Below, piece by piece: positions 1 to 11,965 of a stretch of 64,000 nt of DNA. Source of the stretch: Panicum virgatum. Lineage: Eukaryota > Streptophyta > Magnoliopsida > Poales > Poaceae. Both the position numbers and the translations under genes were made by a program. Numbering within the stretch: the stretch's first letter is position 1; each line of letters begins with the position of its first letter. The DNA lies in contig NC_053149.1 of NCBI RefSeq assembly GCF_016808335.1, positions 37,402,118 to 37,466,117 of the forward strand, read 5' to 3'. Below the pieces are notes generated by a model, which did no database searches, was not told the DNA's origin, and saw only the letters and a list, made by a program, of their open reading frames with translations.

Positions 1-11
1 CATGATCGTAT

Positions 12-1656
12 ATGCTAGCAAGACACTTATGGGAGCTCAGCTCAACTATGCCACTATGGAAAAAGGAGATCCTAGCAGTTGTCTTTGCTATTGACAAGTT
101 TAGGTCCTATTTAGTTGGAGCAAAGATTGTAGTCTATACTGACCATGCTGCACTAAAGTATCTTCTTACGAAGAAGGACGCTAAACCAAGGCTTATCAGA
201 TGGATTTTCTTACTCCAAGAATTTGACTTGGAAATTAAAGATAAGAAGGGAGTAGAGAATTCAGTGGTGGATCATTTATTGCGCATGAGCACAGCTGAAA
301 CCAAGGAACCGCCGATAAATGATTTCCTTCGGGATGACATACTTCTCAAAGTGGAAACTTCGCACCCCTGGTATGCGAACATCATGAATTTTATGGTTTC
401 CGGTTACATACCCCCAGGGGAGAACAGAAAGAAGTTGACCTATGAGAGCAGACACCACCTATGGGATGCACCATATCTTTACTGAGTATGTGCTGATGAG
501 TTACTACGGAGATGTGTACCCACGACGGAAGGACAAAAGATAATTGAGAAATGCCATGCGGCACCATATGGAGGACATTATGGTGTCTTTCGCACCCAAG
601 CAAAAATCTGGCAGAGTGGATTCTTTTGGCCATCAATGTATGAAGATACTAAGGACTTCGTACGGATATGCCCAAACTGCAGAAGGATGGAGGCATTACT
701 GCTCGCAATGCGATGCCCCTGACATACAATTTCAAGTCAACCTTTTTGATGTATGGGGTATCAACTATATGGGACCCTTTCCAAAATCCCATAATTGCGA
801 GTATATCTTAGTCGCCGTGGATTACGTCTCCAAATGGGTAGAAGCTTTGCCATGCAGGGCTGCGGATGCTAAGCATGCCCGAAAGATGTTCCATGAGATT
901 ATCTTTCCAACGTTTGGCACACCGAGGATGGTAATCAGTGACGGAGGGTCGCATTTCATTGATACTATAATCTGGAACTTTCTCAAGGAACTCGGGACTG
1001 AGCATAACATCACAACCCCCTACCATCCTCAGACCAACAGTCAAGCAGAAACATCAAATAAGTAGATCAAGAATATTCTGCAAAAGACAGTTGATGAGAT
1101 GGGAAGGGGATGGAGGCACAAGTTGCCAGACGCTTTATGGGCTTACCGTATAGCTTATAAGACTCCCATTGGTATGTCACCCTACCAGATCGTCTATGGG
1201 AAAACATGTCACCTACTCGTAGAGCTGGAGCACCGTGCACACTGGGCTATCCGGAAATGGAACATAGACTTAAAACAAGCCAGAGAGCACAGAATGAGGC
1301 AAATCTCAAAATTAGAGGAGTGGAGAGACAAGGCTTACCATAATGCCTCGATATATAAGGAAAGAACCAAACGGTGGCACGACAAGAGGCTTAAGCTAAA
1401 GATCTTCAACCCAGGGGGTGTTGCTTTCAACTCCAGGGTGAAATTGTTTAGTCATGGAAAGCTTTGCAGCAAATGGTTGTGGGCATACAACGTCGTTGGT
1501 GTCTTATCACATGGAGCGATAACGATACAAGACGACGATGGGAACACCTTTAAGGTAAATGGTCACCGCCTTAAGACTTTCCTAGACCACGACAAAGCTC
1601 TTAATGAAGACATAGGCGTGATCAATATAGTCGATCACGGCTATATGCTTAATTAA
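12..1656 (+). pseudogene. gypsy pol remnant: RNase H and integrase
   Basis: 12-485 encodes the end of the RT connection and RNase H ([20 protein letters not shown] and [12 protein letters not shown] are typical RNase H segments). The frame continues past a TGA at about 483-485 into an HHCC-type integrase zinc finger (about 560-700; [11 protein letters not shown]...CPNC), then shifts. The integrase core is in the next frame from about 720 ([23 protein letters not shown]). A TAG at 1063-1065 interrupts it, and the C-terminal part continues in the same frame to 1656. The first acidic residue of the DDE triad, normally D in GIDFMGPF, is N here (GINYMGPF). These lesions make the product non-functional. 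Family assignment is firm; which copy it derives from is unknown. Confidence 0.9.
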
Positions 1657-2068
1657 GGGTCATAATGGCCAAAGTGACAAAGGGGCCCACCTGATTTATA
1701 TCATTTATGGCCCCACCTGTCACCCAGACCAAGCTGGGGCCCATTGGGGCCTAGCCATGGCCGGCCGACCACCATTGTCAGCCGAGTATGGGCTGGCCCC
1801 TCTGGCCCCCATCATCAGTCCATAGGCCTGTTAGCCCATCCAGAGTCCGAATCTACATGCCCCATCGGGTTGTCACAAGGAGAAGAGAGGGTATCGTGAT
1901 TTTTACCCCAGAACCAAGTCCTTCCTTCATCTTCCTCCTTGTTTCCATCTCTTAGATGCCTCCTCAAACCCTAGCTACATCCCACCATCATCCAATCAGT
2001 AACCCATCATGGTCGGCGGTGAGGGATCAAAACCCTGAAGTACCAACCTCACCACAGTCTGCTCGAGG
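1657..2068. other. non-coding 3' internal region of the gypsy element
   Basis: No gene is seen. The stretch contains GGCCGGCCGACCACCA-type sequence near 1758, related to CGGCCGACC motifs at about 2218 and inside the LTR at about 4559-4587. Confidence 0.5.
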
Positions 2069-2776
2069 GTGTCACTAACATCCAACCCCCCAATCTCACC
2101 CAATTCAATGGAAGAAGGGGAGGTGGCACCTCAGATCATGCCCTTGGTCGTGATTCCGGCCGACACGAGCGAAGGGGGGCCAAGGGGCGCCACCCCAGGC
2201 TCGGTCGACCACCATGGTCGGCCGACCAGGGGGAGCGATGCCCCGCACCCCCGTTCCACTGTTTGCTCATTGTCGCCCCGAAAAACACAGAAGCCGAAGG
2301 CCCGTGAGCATAGTTCCTACAGAAGACCTTCCAAGGACGATCGGGCGCCTTGGACGACGGCGGTGAAGCTGCTCCTCTAGGAGAGTGTCGCTGCGACTTC
2401 CAATACGCTTCCCCCTACCGAGCCCAAAACTCCTCAGGATTGCCGCCCGGTGTTCGGGCAAGGGATTTCCCCTAACCCAACTCTGGACCGAAAGGGGAAG
2501 GGCATAGCGATTGATTCATCGCCGCAGAAGGACACTCGCCGCAAGGCAAAGGAGCAGGAGAAGGATTTGGTCACTTATGGCCTGACCATGGCAGACCTGA
2601 TTGCCATGGTTTAGCAGCTATGTCTGGAGAACAGATGCTTAGAAGATCAATTGGCAGAGCAGAAAGTGGAGATTGGAGATCTCTAGGATGATCTTCATAC
2701 GCTGCGTCGTGGCCTAAGCGCTAAGATTAAGCGCTTTTACAAGGCCACCGGTCAGGAGGAGCTCTTTTTCGATTGA
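2069..2776 (+). pseudogene. extra 3' ORF of the gypsy element, interrupted by three TAG stops
   Basis: One reading frame runs from about 2039 to a TGA at 2774-2776, broken only by TAG codons at 2378-2380, 2612-2614 and about 2684. The first half is Pro/Ser-rich and low complexity. The last 60 codons (LENRCLEDQLAEQKVEIGDL and following) have a heptad pattern that suggests a coiled coil. It sits between pol and the 3' LTR, where Athila/Tat-type elements often carry an extra ORF. No transmembrane segment is seen, so there is no reason to call it env-like. I do not recognise the protein. Confidence 0.55.
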
Positions 2777-4211
2777 GCACGTTATCTTAGTCTAGTTGGG
2801 CGCCAGTTAGTTTCGGTTAGTTAGTCATCGATTAGGTTAATTCAATTTGTGTGATGCGCCCAGTTACATTGGTTTGAGTAAAAAATTTGTTGGGCTTATC
2901 GGTATTAATGCCGGTAACACCTCATTTGGATTTGCGTTTTTCTTTTGTCCTTGTGTATGATTTGATAAGCAGGTCAAAGACATGTTTGGGGGAGATTCCC
3001 GAAAAGATCCATACCTACACAATGCACTTACTCCCGAACGTCACGTGCACGCTGCACATATCCCGAGTTTGCACACTCCCACTCATTTTCTCCCTTCATG
3101 CTTTAAACATGTTATAAATTTCAAATCTAAAAACTGTTTGAAACATGCCTAAAAAAAGGGTCCGGGGAGGGGGGTTCTTCATCTTGTTAAAACAACTGCA
3201 TAAGTTTTATTCCTTGATAAACCCGAGTTTGTGAACCATATCCTAAGAACCTCAAACTGTTTAAATTGTTGGCTTTTGTGATATAATCTGATTTCAAGTT
3301 ACTTAACATGTTTTGTTTGTGAGTTTGGGAACTTATTTCAAAAAAAATTAAATGATAATTCATAGTTTTTATTCCCTTACCTGTACCACCAGAGCCATAT
3401 GTTGAGAAATTAAATAAACTTTACCCATATGCACCTCGCTATCACTTTGAGATTTATCAAATTTTGAGACCCGTGAGTGATATGCTTAATTTACTTTTCC
3501 GATTCAGTTCTTGTGCAAGTGTTTATTTCATTCCGTAAAATAAATGCTCCAAAATCTTAGACTGGTAATCTCTCTCCATCTAAAAAAAGAAAGAGAGGAA
3601 AGATGGCATGCCAAAAAAGCATGACCCACAGTGAGGAAGAGAGAAAAGATGGCGTACCAAAGAAGTACGACCCAAAAGAGAGAGAAAAGATGGCGTACCA
3701 AAAAAGTATGACCAAAAAAATGGAGAGAGAATCAGTCAAGAAGAAGAGTTGTCATCCACCTTGTGCACTGATTAGTAAGTAAACATAAGCTTTATCTCTC
3801 TATGGATCCAATCTTTGATCTTGCAACAGGAGTGGTGCAAGTGTGTGCCTTCATTTTCCCTACCTAGCTCCACCTCAGCCATTTCTTAAGTAGGAAGATA
3901 AGGCAAGTTCTCGTGAGCATATACAGATGAGTGACATTGAGAGATCCAGTAAAGGGTAAGACCATGAATAATTTTATTTTAAGTAAATCCAGCAAAATCC
4001 CAAACTTGCAGCAAAATATGGAAGGTACTTAAATCAGGATTATTCCAATCTTCAACGGCCCAAAACGGTGAGGAAGAAATCCAAAGGTTCACAAACAGAG
4101 GTAAGGCATTGAACAATCCTTAGTGCAGGTTGTCTTATTCAAGAAAAGATCTTTTCTACCTTAGTTCTAACCTTTACTCGGGACGAGCAAAGGGCTAAGT
4201 GTGGGGGATCT
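2777..4211. other. AT-richer 3' internal spacer of the gypsy element, ending in the polypurine tract
   Basis: No coding sequence is recognised. The spacer includes the imperfect tandem repeat at 3592-3732. It ends with the conserved block CTCGGGACGAGCAAAGG...AAGTGTGGGGGATCT just before the LTR, which is the expected place for the plus-strand priming tract. Confidence 0.6.
3592..3732 (+). repeat. imperfect tandem repeat, about three units
   Basis: The phrase AAAGATGGCRTRCCAAARAAG followed by a TRYGACC block recurs three times (about 3599, 3645 and 3686), separated by GAGAGAGA-type spacers. It lies in the 3' spacer of the gypsy element. Confidence 0.8.
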
Positions 4212-5545
4212 TGTTGACGGTCTAATTCGACCCATTTTGACCATCAACTCCGGCATAAAAACCATGCATGGAAGTGGAATATATGGTAGCTTAGGATTAA
4301 TTATTAAAAAATTTCACAAGTGCTGGTTTGAGAATGTATGCAAGTGAATTTGAGCTTAATTTGGAGCTAGATGGCAGGTCATGATCTAAAGTACAACTTT
4401 TTAGCAAATCAGACAGCGACACATGTCGTCACATGGATCAAAGGGCCCACCAGAGCAAGAAATCCAACCTGTTAGAAGCTCAAGCACGTGGCAAAGGCCA
4501 AGGGGGCCCACTAGGAATCTTCCTGGCCAAAGGAGGTGGCTAGGGGTGGGACCCACTAGTCGGCCGACCAGGGTGGTCGGCCGACTGGTGGGCCCCACCA
4601 CCGACCTCCAGCTTTGGCTAGCAGGTTTCAGGAAGCTTCCTTAAGGCAGTTTGGGGTGTCTCACCTACTGCAACTCGGCCGTGAAGACCCCTATGCTCCT
4701 CCCTATAAATATGAGAGGGAGGGCTAGAATAGGACACACACACATCTCACACCCCTCCTCTCATCGTTCACTTGGAGCTTAGGAGTTCTTCCTAGGAGCT
4801 TAGGCAGCCTAGGAGGTCAAGAGAAATAGGGAGAGAGTGAGGAGAAGTCGGGGGAAGTGCCAAGCCTATCGGCACTCTTCTCCGCTTGTACCTAGACGGA
4901 TGCTTATCGATATGTAAGTTCTCAGTCTGTAAGTGTTCATGACTACCTCAGTTTCAAAATTTATATTTCAAGTTCAGTTAGTAGTTTCATCTTATTTACT
5001 GGATTGAGTGTCTACTAGTATTATAGCAGTTATCTCTAGTTTAAGACTCCTGATAGAGACGGATGTTCTTGGCCGAGACTAGAGTTAGTAAACGATAGTG
5101 TAGGCGTGGTGTCTAGGTTAAACTTTACCATTCGATTGTTGTGTCTTCCACGGTTTGTAGAGGTAGTCTGCAGGTGGTGACAGTTCTGTTTATTGCCATC
5201 ATAATCCTCCACGTTCGGTTGCATGATAGAAGTCTATGTCGGAACTTCTGGTTTGACCAGGCAAAACCGGCGCCCGACGTTTACAGCTGATTCTTAGTCT
5301 GATCTTACCTTATTCTGAATAGTCCTCTCTACCCATTGATCCTACCGGTGTTGTGTCCTTGGTTGAGCCTAAGTCTTAGATATCGTACTCACGTTCCCTT
5401 GGATTCGATACCCTTGGAATACTCTGAGGTGAAAGTTACAAAGGTATCCGCACGTTTGCGGATTCTTTCGTGAGATTCTGTTACCCAAGGGTGCTTTTTG
5501 GCGCCATTGCTACTAAACCAGTAGTGACGCTAGGAAGTGCCAACA
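4212..5545 (+). repeat. 3' LTR of the gypsy element (1,334 bp)
   Basis: It starts TGTTGACGG right after the purine-rich tract and ends GTGCCAACA, giving the terminal inverted pair TGTTG...CAACA. Inside are a near-palindrome of CGGCCGACC motifs (about 4559-4587) and a TATA-like CTATAAATATGAG at about 4703. The partner 5' LTR is outside the window, so LTR divergence cannot be measured here. Confidence 0.85.
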
Positions 5546-6340
5546 CGAGAACATCATTGTGCGTGCTAAATTTTTACTCACAATGTTAATATAATTTTTA
5601 CTACCACGACATCAAAGTAGACAGCTTTTTACGCACCAGACGATGACCCATGCATGCAATGTAAACACAATCAAGTCACACAAGCCCAGAATATCTCGTG
5701 GTGTCACCAAATCAAACAGGCATTTAAACGGATGCACAATACAGGTTGGACTCGACTTTTACTACCACGCATGAAAATGGAGTAATTTTGCTGAGCTCCG
5801 GTGGTGGCTCCACCATAGGTGCTTAGTAATATTCATCTCGCAGTTAATGTTTTGCTTCTACTACACCTCCACGTAGAAACATTAACCTTTTTACGCCTGC
5901 CTTTCATTTACCTTTTAACTTCCATCCGGATTTGGGCCACGAAGCAGGAGACGTACCCGGATTAGCGACGGAACATGTGCGAGCACTTTAACTACTATTA
6001 CTATGCCTTTTTTACTTCCTCGGCCATCCCATGTAGTAAATATGCAGCTCGCCAGTATCCAATGGGTTTGCCTAGGGCCGCTGCTAGCTTTCCCTACCGA
6101 TGCATGTCTTGCCTGCAGGCCAAGCCAGCCATTGAGATGGCCCTATATGACCAGGATAGAGTTAGTGGTACGAACACGGATGAGGCCAAGCAAGATGAAG
6201 ATCTTCTTACCCTTGGTGGCGAAGGCGGACATGGAGCAGCAGATTGCCTTCTAGAGCTCCTGCTGCTAGGCACTTGTTACCCATGCTCCTAATCTGAGGA
6301 TGGAGGTTGAGAGAGATCGGAGAAGATGAGAAGATACAGA
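5546..6340. other. intergenic, no gene seen
   Basis: This lies between the gypsy LTR and the CACTA element. The short open frames show no recognisable protein. The last three bases (AGA, 6338-6340) are the left copy of the CACTA target-site duplication. Confidence 0.5.
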
Positions 6341-6505
6341 CACTACTACAAAAATATTGATTTGTCCCTGTTGGGAAACCCCTGTTGTCCCGGTTTTTCA
6401 ACCGGGAAAGCCAGTCCGGGACAAAAGGTGCTGCCAGCGCCCACGTGGCTGGCGCACCCTTTTGTCCCGGTTGGTGTTACCAACCGGGACAAAAGGTCCC
6501 TTTTT
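6341..6505. repeat. left CACTA end and subterminal hairpin
   Basis: After the CACTACTACA terminus there is a degenerate GTCCCGG...CCGGGACAAAAG arm (about 6385-6428), then a clean hairpin TTTTGTCCCGGTTGG / CCAACCGGGACAAAA at about 6461-6496. Subterminal repeats of this kind are the usual binding sites of CACTA TnpA-like proteins. Confidence 0.85.
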
Positions 6506-6956
6506 TTCATGTTTTCCTTTTCTCAATTCTTTTTCTATTTCAATTATACTTTTGCATTTCAATTAAACTTATGTATTGGAATTCAGTGTGTATGATCTCC
6601 ACTAATATATACATATATATATAGTTACTTATATAATATTTGTCCTAGATAGTTTTCATATATAAATTAATTCACTTATATATATACATGTGAATTCCTT
6701 TACATATGAAAATGTCTAGGACCAATATTATATAAATATATATATACACATATATATTATTGGAGTGCTTATATATATAATACATACATACTCCATTATA
6801 TTTGCATAGCTATATTCGTTCTTAATTACATAGGTATATTCGTTCTTAATTACATAGTAGAATTCACCTTTTGAAAATTTAATACATACATACTCATAAA
6901 TAGAAATTTAATACATAGACACACATATATATTTACATAGGTATATTCGTTCTTAA

Positions 6957-9900
6957 TTACATATATACGCGTATATTGTCATATTTGCTGTGATTGTCAA
7001 TATTAGATATTCCATCATAGTAGAATTCGCCTTTTGGATCGAGGACTTGCTCAACAATAAATCCGGAGAATTGTTCTTGAATCGCCATAATCTTTTCCTC
7101 CAGTATGAGTTTATCGCGCATCTCCCCGACCTATGGAAAAAGGGGATAATTAATTTCAACTAATTAAAATACGAGTTCAAATATTAACAAGTTTTTTACT
7201 TACTTCCTCCTCACAATCTGTCCAGCCCTTTGGAGGACCTACCAGACCATGGATGTTCTCGCATACATAGTATGCGCACAATACAGTGCCTGGTTTCTGC
7301 CTCATACACTTTAAGAGAGAAGAAATTATCAGGTATTTACATGAATATATAATAAAACTAATGAATCGTGCAACGAATCATCCAAGTGCGTACCGGAAAA
7401 TCTGTCTTGATCTTCAATTCCTTGTCAAATTTGCCTGGATGATTTTTAGCGAATTCTTTCCAAACCCTGTGCATGATTAGAACAATTATAGTCAAGTAAC
7501 AAAGTGATTCAAATTATTGGTCATCGACGGAGTAGTGGTAGAATTACTTTTTCATCATGTTAAGAAGATTTTCGTATTGTTCTAGAGGTCTCCTCAATGA
7601 GTCCATAACCACGAGTAGGCTCTTCTCGGGAATTATGACAATTAGGACAAAGTGTTCACTGCAAGATTATACGGAGGCAGTTCTTGGTAGTTAAGGTTTA
7701 AACAATTCGATTACAGAATAGAAAGAGTTAGACGGAAGGAATCACTCACGCAAAGTTGTAAGGAAACAATATCATTTGCTTGTTGTGATGAACGCTTATG
7801 TACTTGAACAAGTTTTGGAATATCTCATCGGAATTGTCACGTAGAAGCCTCCAATTACAAGTAATTGGGTCGATGAAGCCGAGGTGAGAGTATCCCTTTC
7901 TTCTGCAAGTATGTATCTCCATTCTACATGATGCCGAATAAATCAAGAGATCAGTATATTGAGATCATGCAAAACAATACGTAAGGAGAGTAAAATACTT
8001 ACAGAACCCACAAGCCGACCATAGAGATGTCGAGGGCCTCCTGATGGAATAGTTGGTAAATTTCTTCCCAGTTTATCAATATAATGGCCTCCCCCCGTAA
8101 GAAATCGTCATCTTTAATCTTTGCGCCCTGCATGAAGATGCAATCGGCCATCGCACGCATGTAGTGCTGGTGCAGCTTATACATTTGCGTTGGAAGCACA
8201 GACACTACTTCGGGGGGTACAAGAGTTTTGCCGATCTCAAACGTCCATTTGACGACCACATCGGCCTTTGGAATATCTTCTCCCCCTGCAATCTGAGCCG
8301 CCGTCAGGTTTGATTCTTTCAAAAATGTAACAAAGTCTTATTCTTGCGTCGTCTGTCCCACTACGAGAGTCTCTATTGATTGTTTCTTTTGGGCTCCGAG
8401 CTGTGGAACGTCGGACGACGACGACTTTGATTGTCTCTTTTTTTTCTCAGTAGTTTTGATAATTGTGCGTTCGTAGTCTGAAGGGGGGTCTCTCGGAATG
8501 AATTTTCTCTTATTTGCTTCGCACATTCCCTTAAAAATTTCAAATCTATCAGATTTATCACTTTCTCGGGCTCCGGCTTCAGCTTGAAGTGCTCTTTAAC
8601 TCTTTCTTGAGTTATCCGATCACATTCTTCAAGGCTCATGTCCCAGGGTTTAATAGGAGCCTCCTTGGTTTTCTTCTCCTTTTCCTTCTTCTTTGGAGGC
8701 TCCTTAGCCGGTGCAGCTACCTTCTTTGCCGGCGGCCGTTTCTGCATCTTTGCCGGCGGCGGAGGGGGTGACCATGGAGGCGACGGTGACGCTTGAGTGT
8801 TCATCGGCGCATGAGATGATGGTGATGGAGAATGTGCCGGTGAACCTTGCCGAGACAGTGCTGCCCTTGGGGAGTTTTGCGGAGATGCCGGTCTTGGAGA
8901 GGCATGCTGAGATGCCGGTCTTGGTGTTTGATCATCCGACTTTAGGACAATGTAGCGCTTATCCCATAGGATGTAGCCATGAATGGCTTCTGCTAGTGTC
9001 CTCTCCCCATCACCTCTAGGAATATCAAGCTCGAGCGTCTCCCAACCCTGGCACACCTGCTCCATGCCAACTCTTGTGTATCTAGGCGGAATTTGCTGCC
9101 CGTGGTACACGCCGCCTGGTTGGGTTGGCATGGCGGTACCATACGCAACAGTGAACATTAAGTTCTTAACGACAGTCTGCAGGTCACAAGGTGTCCGCTG
9201 GGTGATCTCATCCACTGGACATCACTGCGGGGCCGACGCTTCAACTGCGGCCTGGATCCCCGTTGGCTCGGCGACGGCGATGTCTGTGGAAGCGCAGCTG
9301 CTTTTCCGCTGAGACAGGTGATCGGCTGCGACATTAGGCTCTAGAGGCACTGTTTGCGCTTGTTGTTGCTGGCTCATTGCTACGGCCACTTGGCGTTGAA
9401 CCTCTTCCTCCAGTCTTTGATCGTGTGACATGAGCCGTTCCTCTAGCCTTCGCAAGTGCTCCCGCTCATCATTTTTTCTTCTTTGCCAGCTTCTATATGA
9501 ATCAATGTAATCCCTGAACCCATACTTCCACGGAACCACGCCTTTGCCTCTTGTGCGGCCCGGATGCTCTGGATTCCCAAGGGCGTAAGTCAGCTCGTCC
9601 CTCTCTCTATCCGGCTGGAATGTTCCCTCGGCCGCTGCTTGTATGGCCTCCTGTAGTCTCTGGGCTGCTCGCTGGATGTTTGGCCCATAGATGCAGTCAC
9701 TAGTCAATGGGTCCAAGCTTCCCCCGTGACCATAAAACCAGGTCCTTGACCTTTCAGGCCAGTTCATGGTCGCAGGTTGGATGCCTCTGTCAAGCAGATC
9801 CTGCTCCATCTTCTCCCATTTGGGTACTGCAAGCTTGTAGCCTCCTTGGCCTAGAGTGTGATGGTACACTTTCTTTGAGGCGTTGTCTTGGGGCTTCTGC

Positions 9901-10649
9901 ACCTTCTGAAGCCCAAGCTCTGAAGACATGTATTCCACAAATACATCCCAGTGACCCCTGAGCTTTTCGAGCTCGCCGGTAAATACGGGTGTGGTCCCGG
10001 TCTTGATATATTTCTTCATCAAAATTTTCTTGAATGATCGCAGCTGTTCGGCCATCTTACTCAGGGTCCAGCGCTTGCATATCTCTTCGGATTCAGCTGG
10101 AACCGTGAAGTTTTTCTTAAGCTCCCGCCAGCACCATTCTTTTTCTCTTTCGGGTACCGCATCCCGTTCCTCGCTTGGATTGGAAGCTTTCCAGAGCCTG
10201 AAGCTGATCGGGATGTGGTCCCTGACAATACATCCAGATTGTCTTATGAATTTTTTGGCAGCAGCTTCTGGAGCGATCAGTTCGCCATCTGGACCAACTT
10301 CCGTTATAATGAACCGCCCTTCCAGTTTTTTTGTTGGGCCTCGCTTCGTCTTTTTCTGCTGCGACGATGATCCAGACGGCTATAAAAAAACATTCATAGT
10401 ATTCATATAGATTTAGATGAAAATATGATTGTCACTATAAATAAGTATAGTTGTGATATGTACATTAGCACTTTGTTCAGCAGCAGCGTCATCCTGAGTA
10501 GATGGTGCCTCAATTCCATCACCGGACATATTCAAATATATGTCGGTATTGCTACCATCATCAGCTTGTTCAGCGACATCTCCTTGACCTTCGCCAATCA
10601 TATTCAACAGGAACTGTTCGTCTTTCGCGTCTATGTGTCGCGGGTCCAT
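6957..10649 (-). pseudogene. CACTA-encoded plant-transposase protein fused to a Ulp1/C48-like protease domain
   Basis: Seven exons can be joined by GT-AG sites with consistent phase: 10464-10649, 8003-10379, 7750-7923, 7548-7658, 7394-7466, 7204-7308 and 6957-7130. The N-terminal half matches the plant Ptta/En/Spm transposase family (conserved GPTKKLEGRF, then a WKYGFRDYI-type block, a Glu/Gln-rich helix and a Pro/Ser/Lys-rich linker). The C-terminal exons resemble Ulp1 (C48) proteases: FPYNFAEHF supplies the His, LLVVMDSLRRP the Asp and LCAYYVCEN the Cys. His is followed by Phe rather than the usual Trp. Exon 2 has three lesions: TGA at 9222-9224, a frameshift near 8530-8545 and TAA at 8338-8340. 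All small protease exons and their splice sites look intact. The role of the protease domain in such elements is unknown. Confidence 0.8.
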
Positions 10650-10704
10650 CGTAACTAAAATATGAATACAAATAAAACCCTTAAAAAATTCAAGAAATAT
10701 AAAA

Positions 10705-10886
10705 GAAATATTCTATCGATAATTTCACTAAGTACCGATCGATGGACGAGGTCGAGTAATATTCTCTAAGTAATTCAAGAAATAAACTTGAAATCACCTA
10801 TATATGAAATATTCTAGACGGTTTTTTCACTAAGTAACGATCGATGGATGAAGTCAAGAAATATTCTCTAAGTAATTCAAGAAATA
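10705..10886. repeat. tandem duplication, period about 101 bp
   Basis: GAAATATTCT...TTTCACTAAGTAMCGATCGATGG...ATATTCTCTAAGTAATTC occurs at about 10705 and again at about 10806. It lies upstream of the transposase/Ulp1 gene start. A short CATA microsatellite follows at about 10923-10957. Confidence 0.8.
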
Positions 10887-11339
10887 TACATGAAATATTT
10901 AAAAGAAATTTAAACTCACTTTGCACATACATACATACATACATACACATTCATACATTTAAAAATTTGTAAATATACCTTTATTTACACAACAAATTAT
11001 GATTTCACTCTAAACAACAAATTATGATTTCACTCTAGTTGTTTATAGGCTCCGGTAAAAATTATGCGCACGTACGGCGAGGGCGCGCACAAGCGAAGGC
11101 GGGGCTCTGGACGTGAGGTCGGCGGCGCTCGGGGACGTTGGGCTCGCGCGGCGGGGTCCGGGCCGGGATGGCGGATGTTAGGAGTTCTCTGCAAATTTTT
11201 GCAGGGGTAAAGAGGTCATTTCGCCATCATGGATATTTTTCCTCCATAGATCTTACTCTAACAAATCTAACAAAATTTATTTCATATTTTTCTCATTTTC
11301 CTTTGATTTTATACGGATTTTACAAGCTTCAGCCGAAAT

Positions 11340-11965
11340 CAATCAACAAATAAAGAAAAATACCCCCTACTCCCTCCACTGACCAGCGGGCCCCGCTGGT
11401 CAGTGGGAGGGGAGTCTTCCCCGCCCAGCCACGCACACCGCAGCGGCGGTGGCGCGCCAGGCGCAGGGGAGAAGGGACCCGCGGCGGCGGCTGGCCGGCG
11501 GCGGTCCGCGCGGCGGCTGGCTGGCGGCGGCCCGGCGGGGCCCGCGCGCGCGCCGAGGCGGCGGGGTGGACGGCGACGGCGTGCCCTAGTGGCGGCGCAA
11601 AGCAGGGGAGGCGCGGCGTGGCTGTCCCGGCGGTGGTGGGGCCAGGCGGCGGCGGCGCGAAGCGGTGCGAGCACCAGTACGGGCGTGCGGCTCCGGTGCT
11701 CGCGCTAGCGTGGCGGGGGGGCGGCGCGAGCAGGACGCGGCTTACCGGTGAGTGGCCTGGCGGGGTCGTCGTCCAAGGCGGCCGGGGCGTGGAAGCGGCG
11801 GAGCTCGGGCGGCGCTCGGGGACGCGGCGGAGCAGGGGGCGCGATGGGCGAGACGACGGCGGCGCGGCACAGATCAGGATGACGGCGGCGAGGAGGATCG
11901 ATGGCGCAGAGAAGGCTAAGTGTTGGAAAAGGGGGAGAGGGGAAGAAATATATGGGGTGGGGTGA
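11340..11965. other. GC-rich island inside the CACTA element
   Basis: This is about 600 bp of very GC-rich DNA in an AT-rich element, between the TNP2 3' end and the second gene. Long frames are open on both strands, as expected from GC bias alone, and none shows a known domain. It may be promoter or 5' untranslated DNA of the minus-strand transposase/Ulp1 gene. The phrase GGCGGCGCTCGGGGACG also occurs near 11123, which suggests internal duplication. Confidence 0.5.

Larger units (their letters stand above)
1..5545 (+). mobile_element. Ty3/gypsy LTR retrotransposon, 3' part, truncated by the window edge
   Basis: The plus-strand order is RNase H, integrase, a long 3' region with an extra ORF, a purine-rich tract (about 4196-4210, AGTGTGGGGGATC) and an LTR. 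RNase H before integrase with no copia-type motifs places it in Ty3/gypsy. The long 3' region, the extra ORF and the GACGAGCAAAGG...AAGTGTGGGGG sequence before the LTR resemble the Athila/Tat branch; that assignment is inference. The 5' LTR, gag, protease and most of the reverse transcriptase lie outside the window. Coding parts are broken by frameshifts and stops, so it is non-autonomous now. The 5 bases after the LTR are CGAGA, one half of the expected target-site duplication. Confidence 0.9.
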
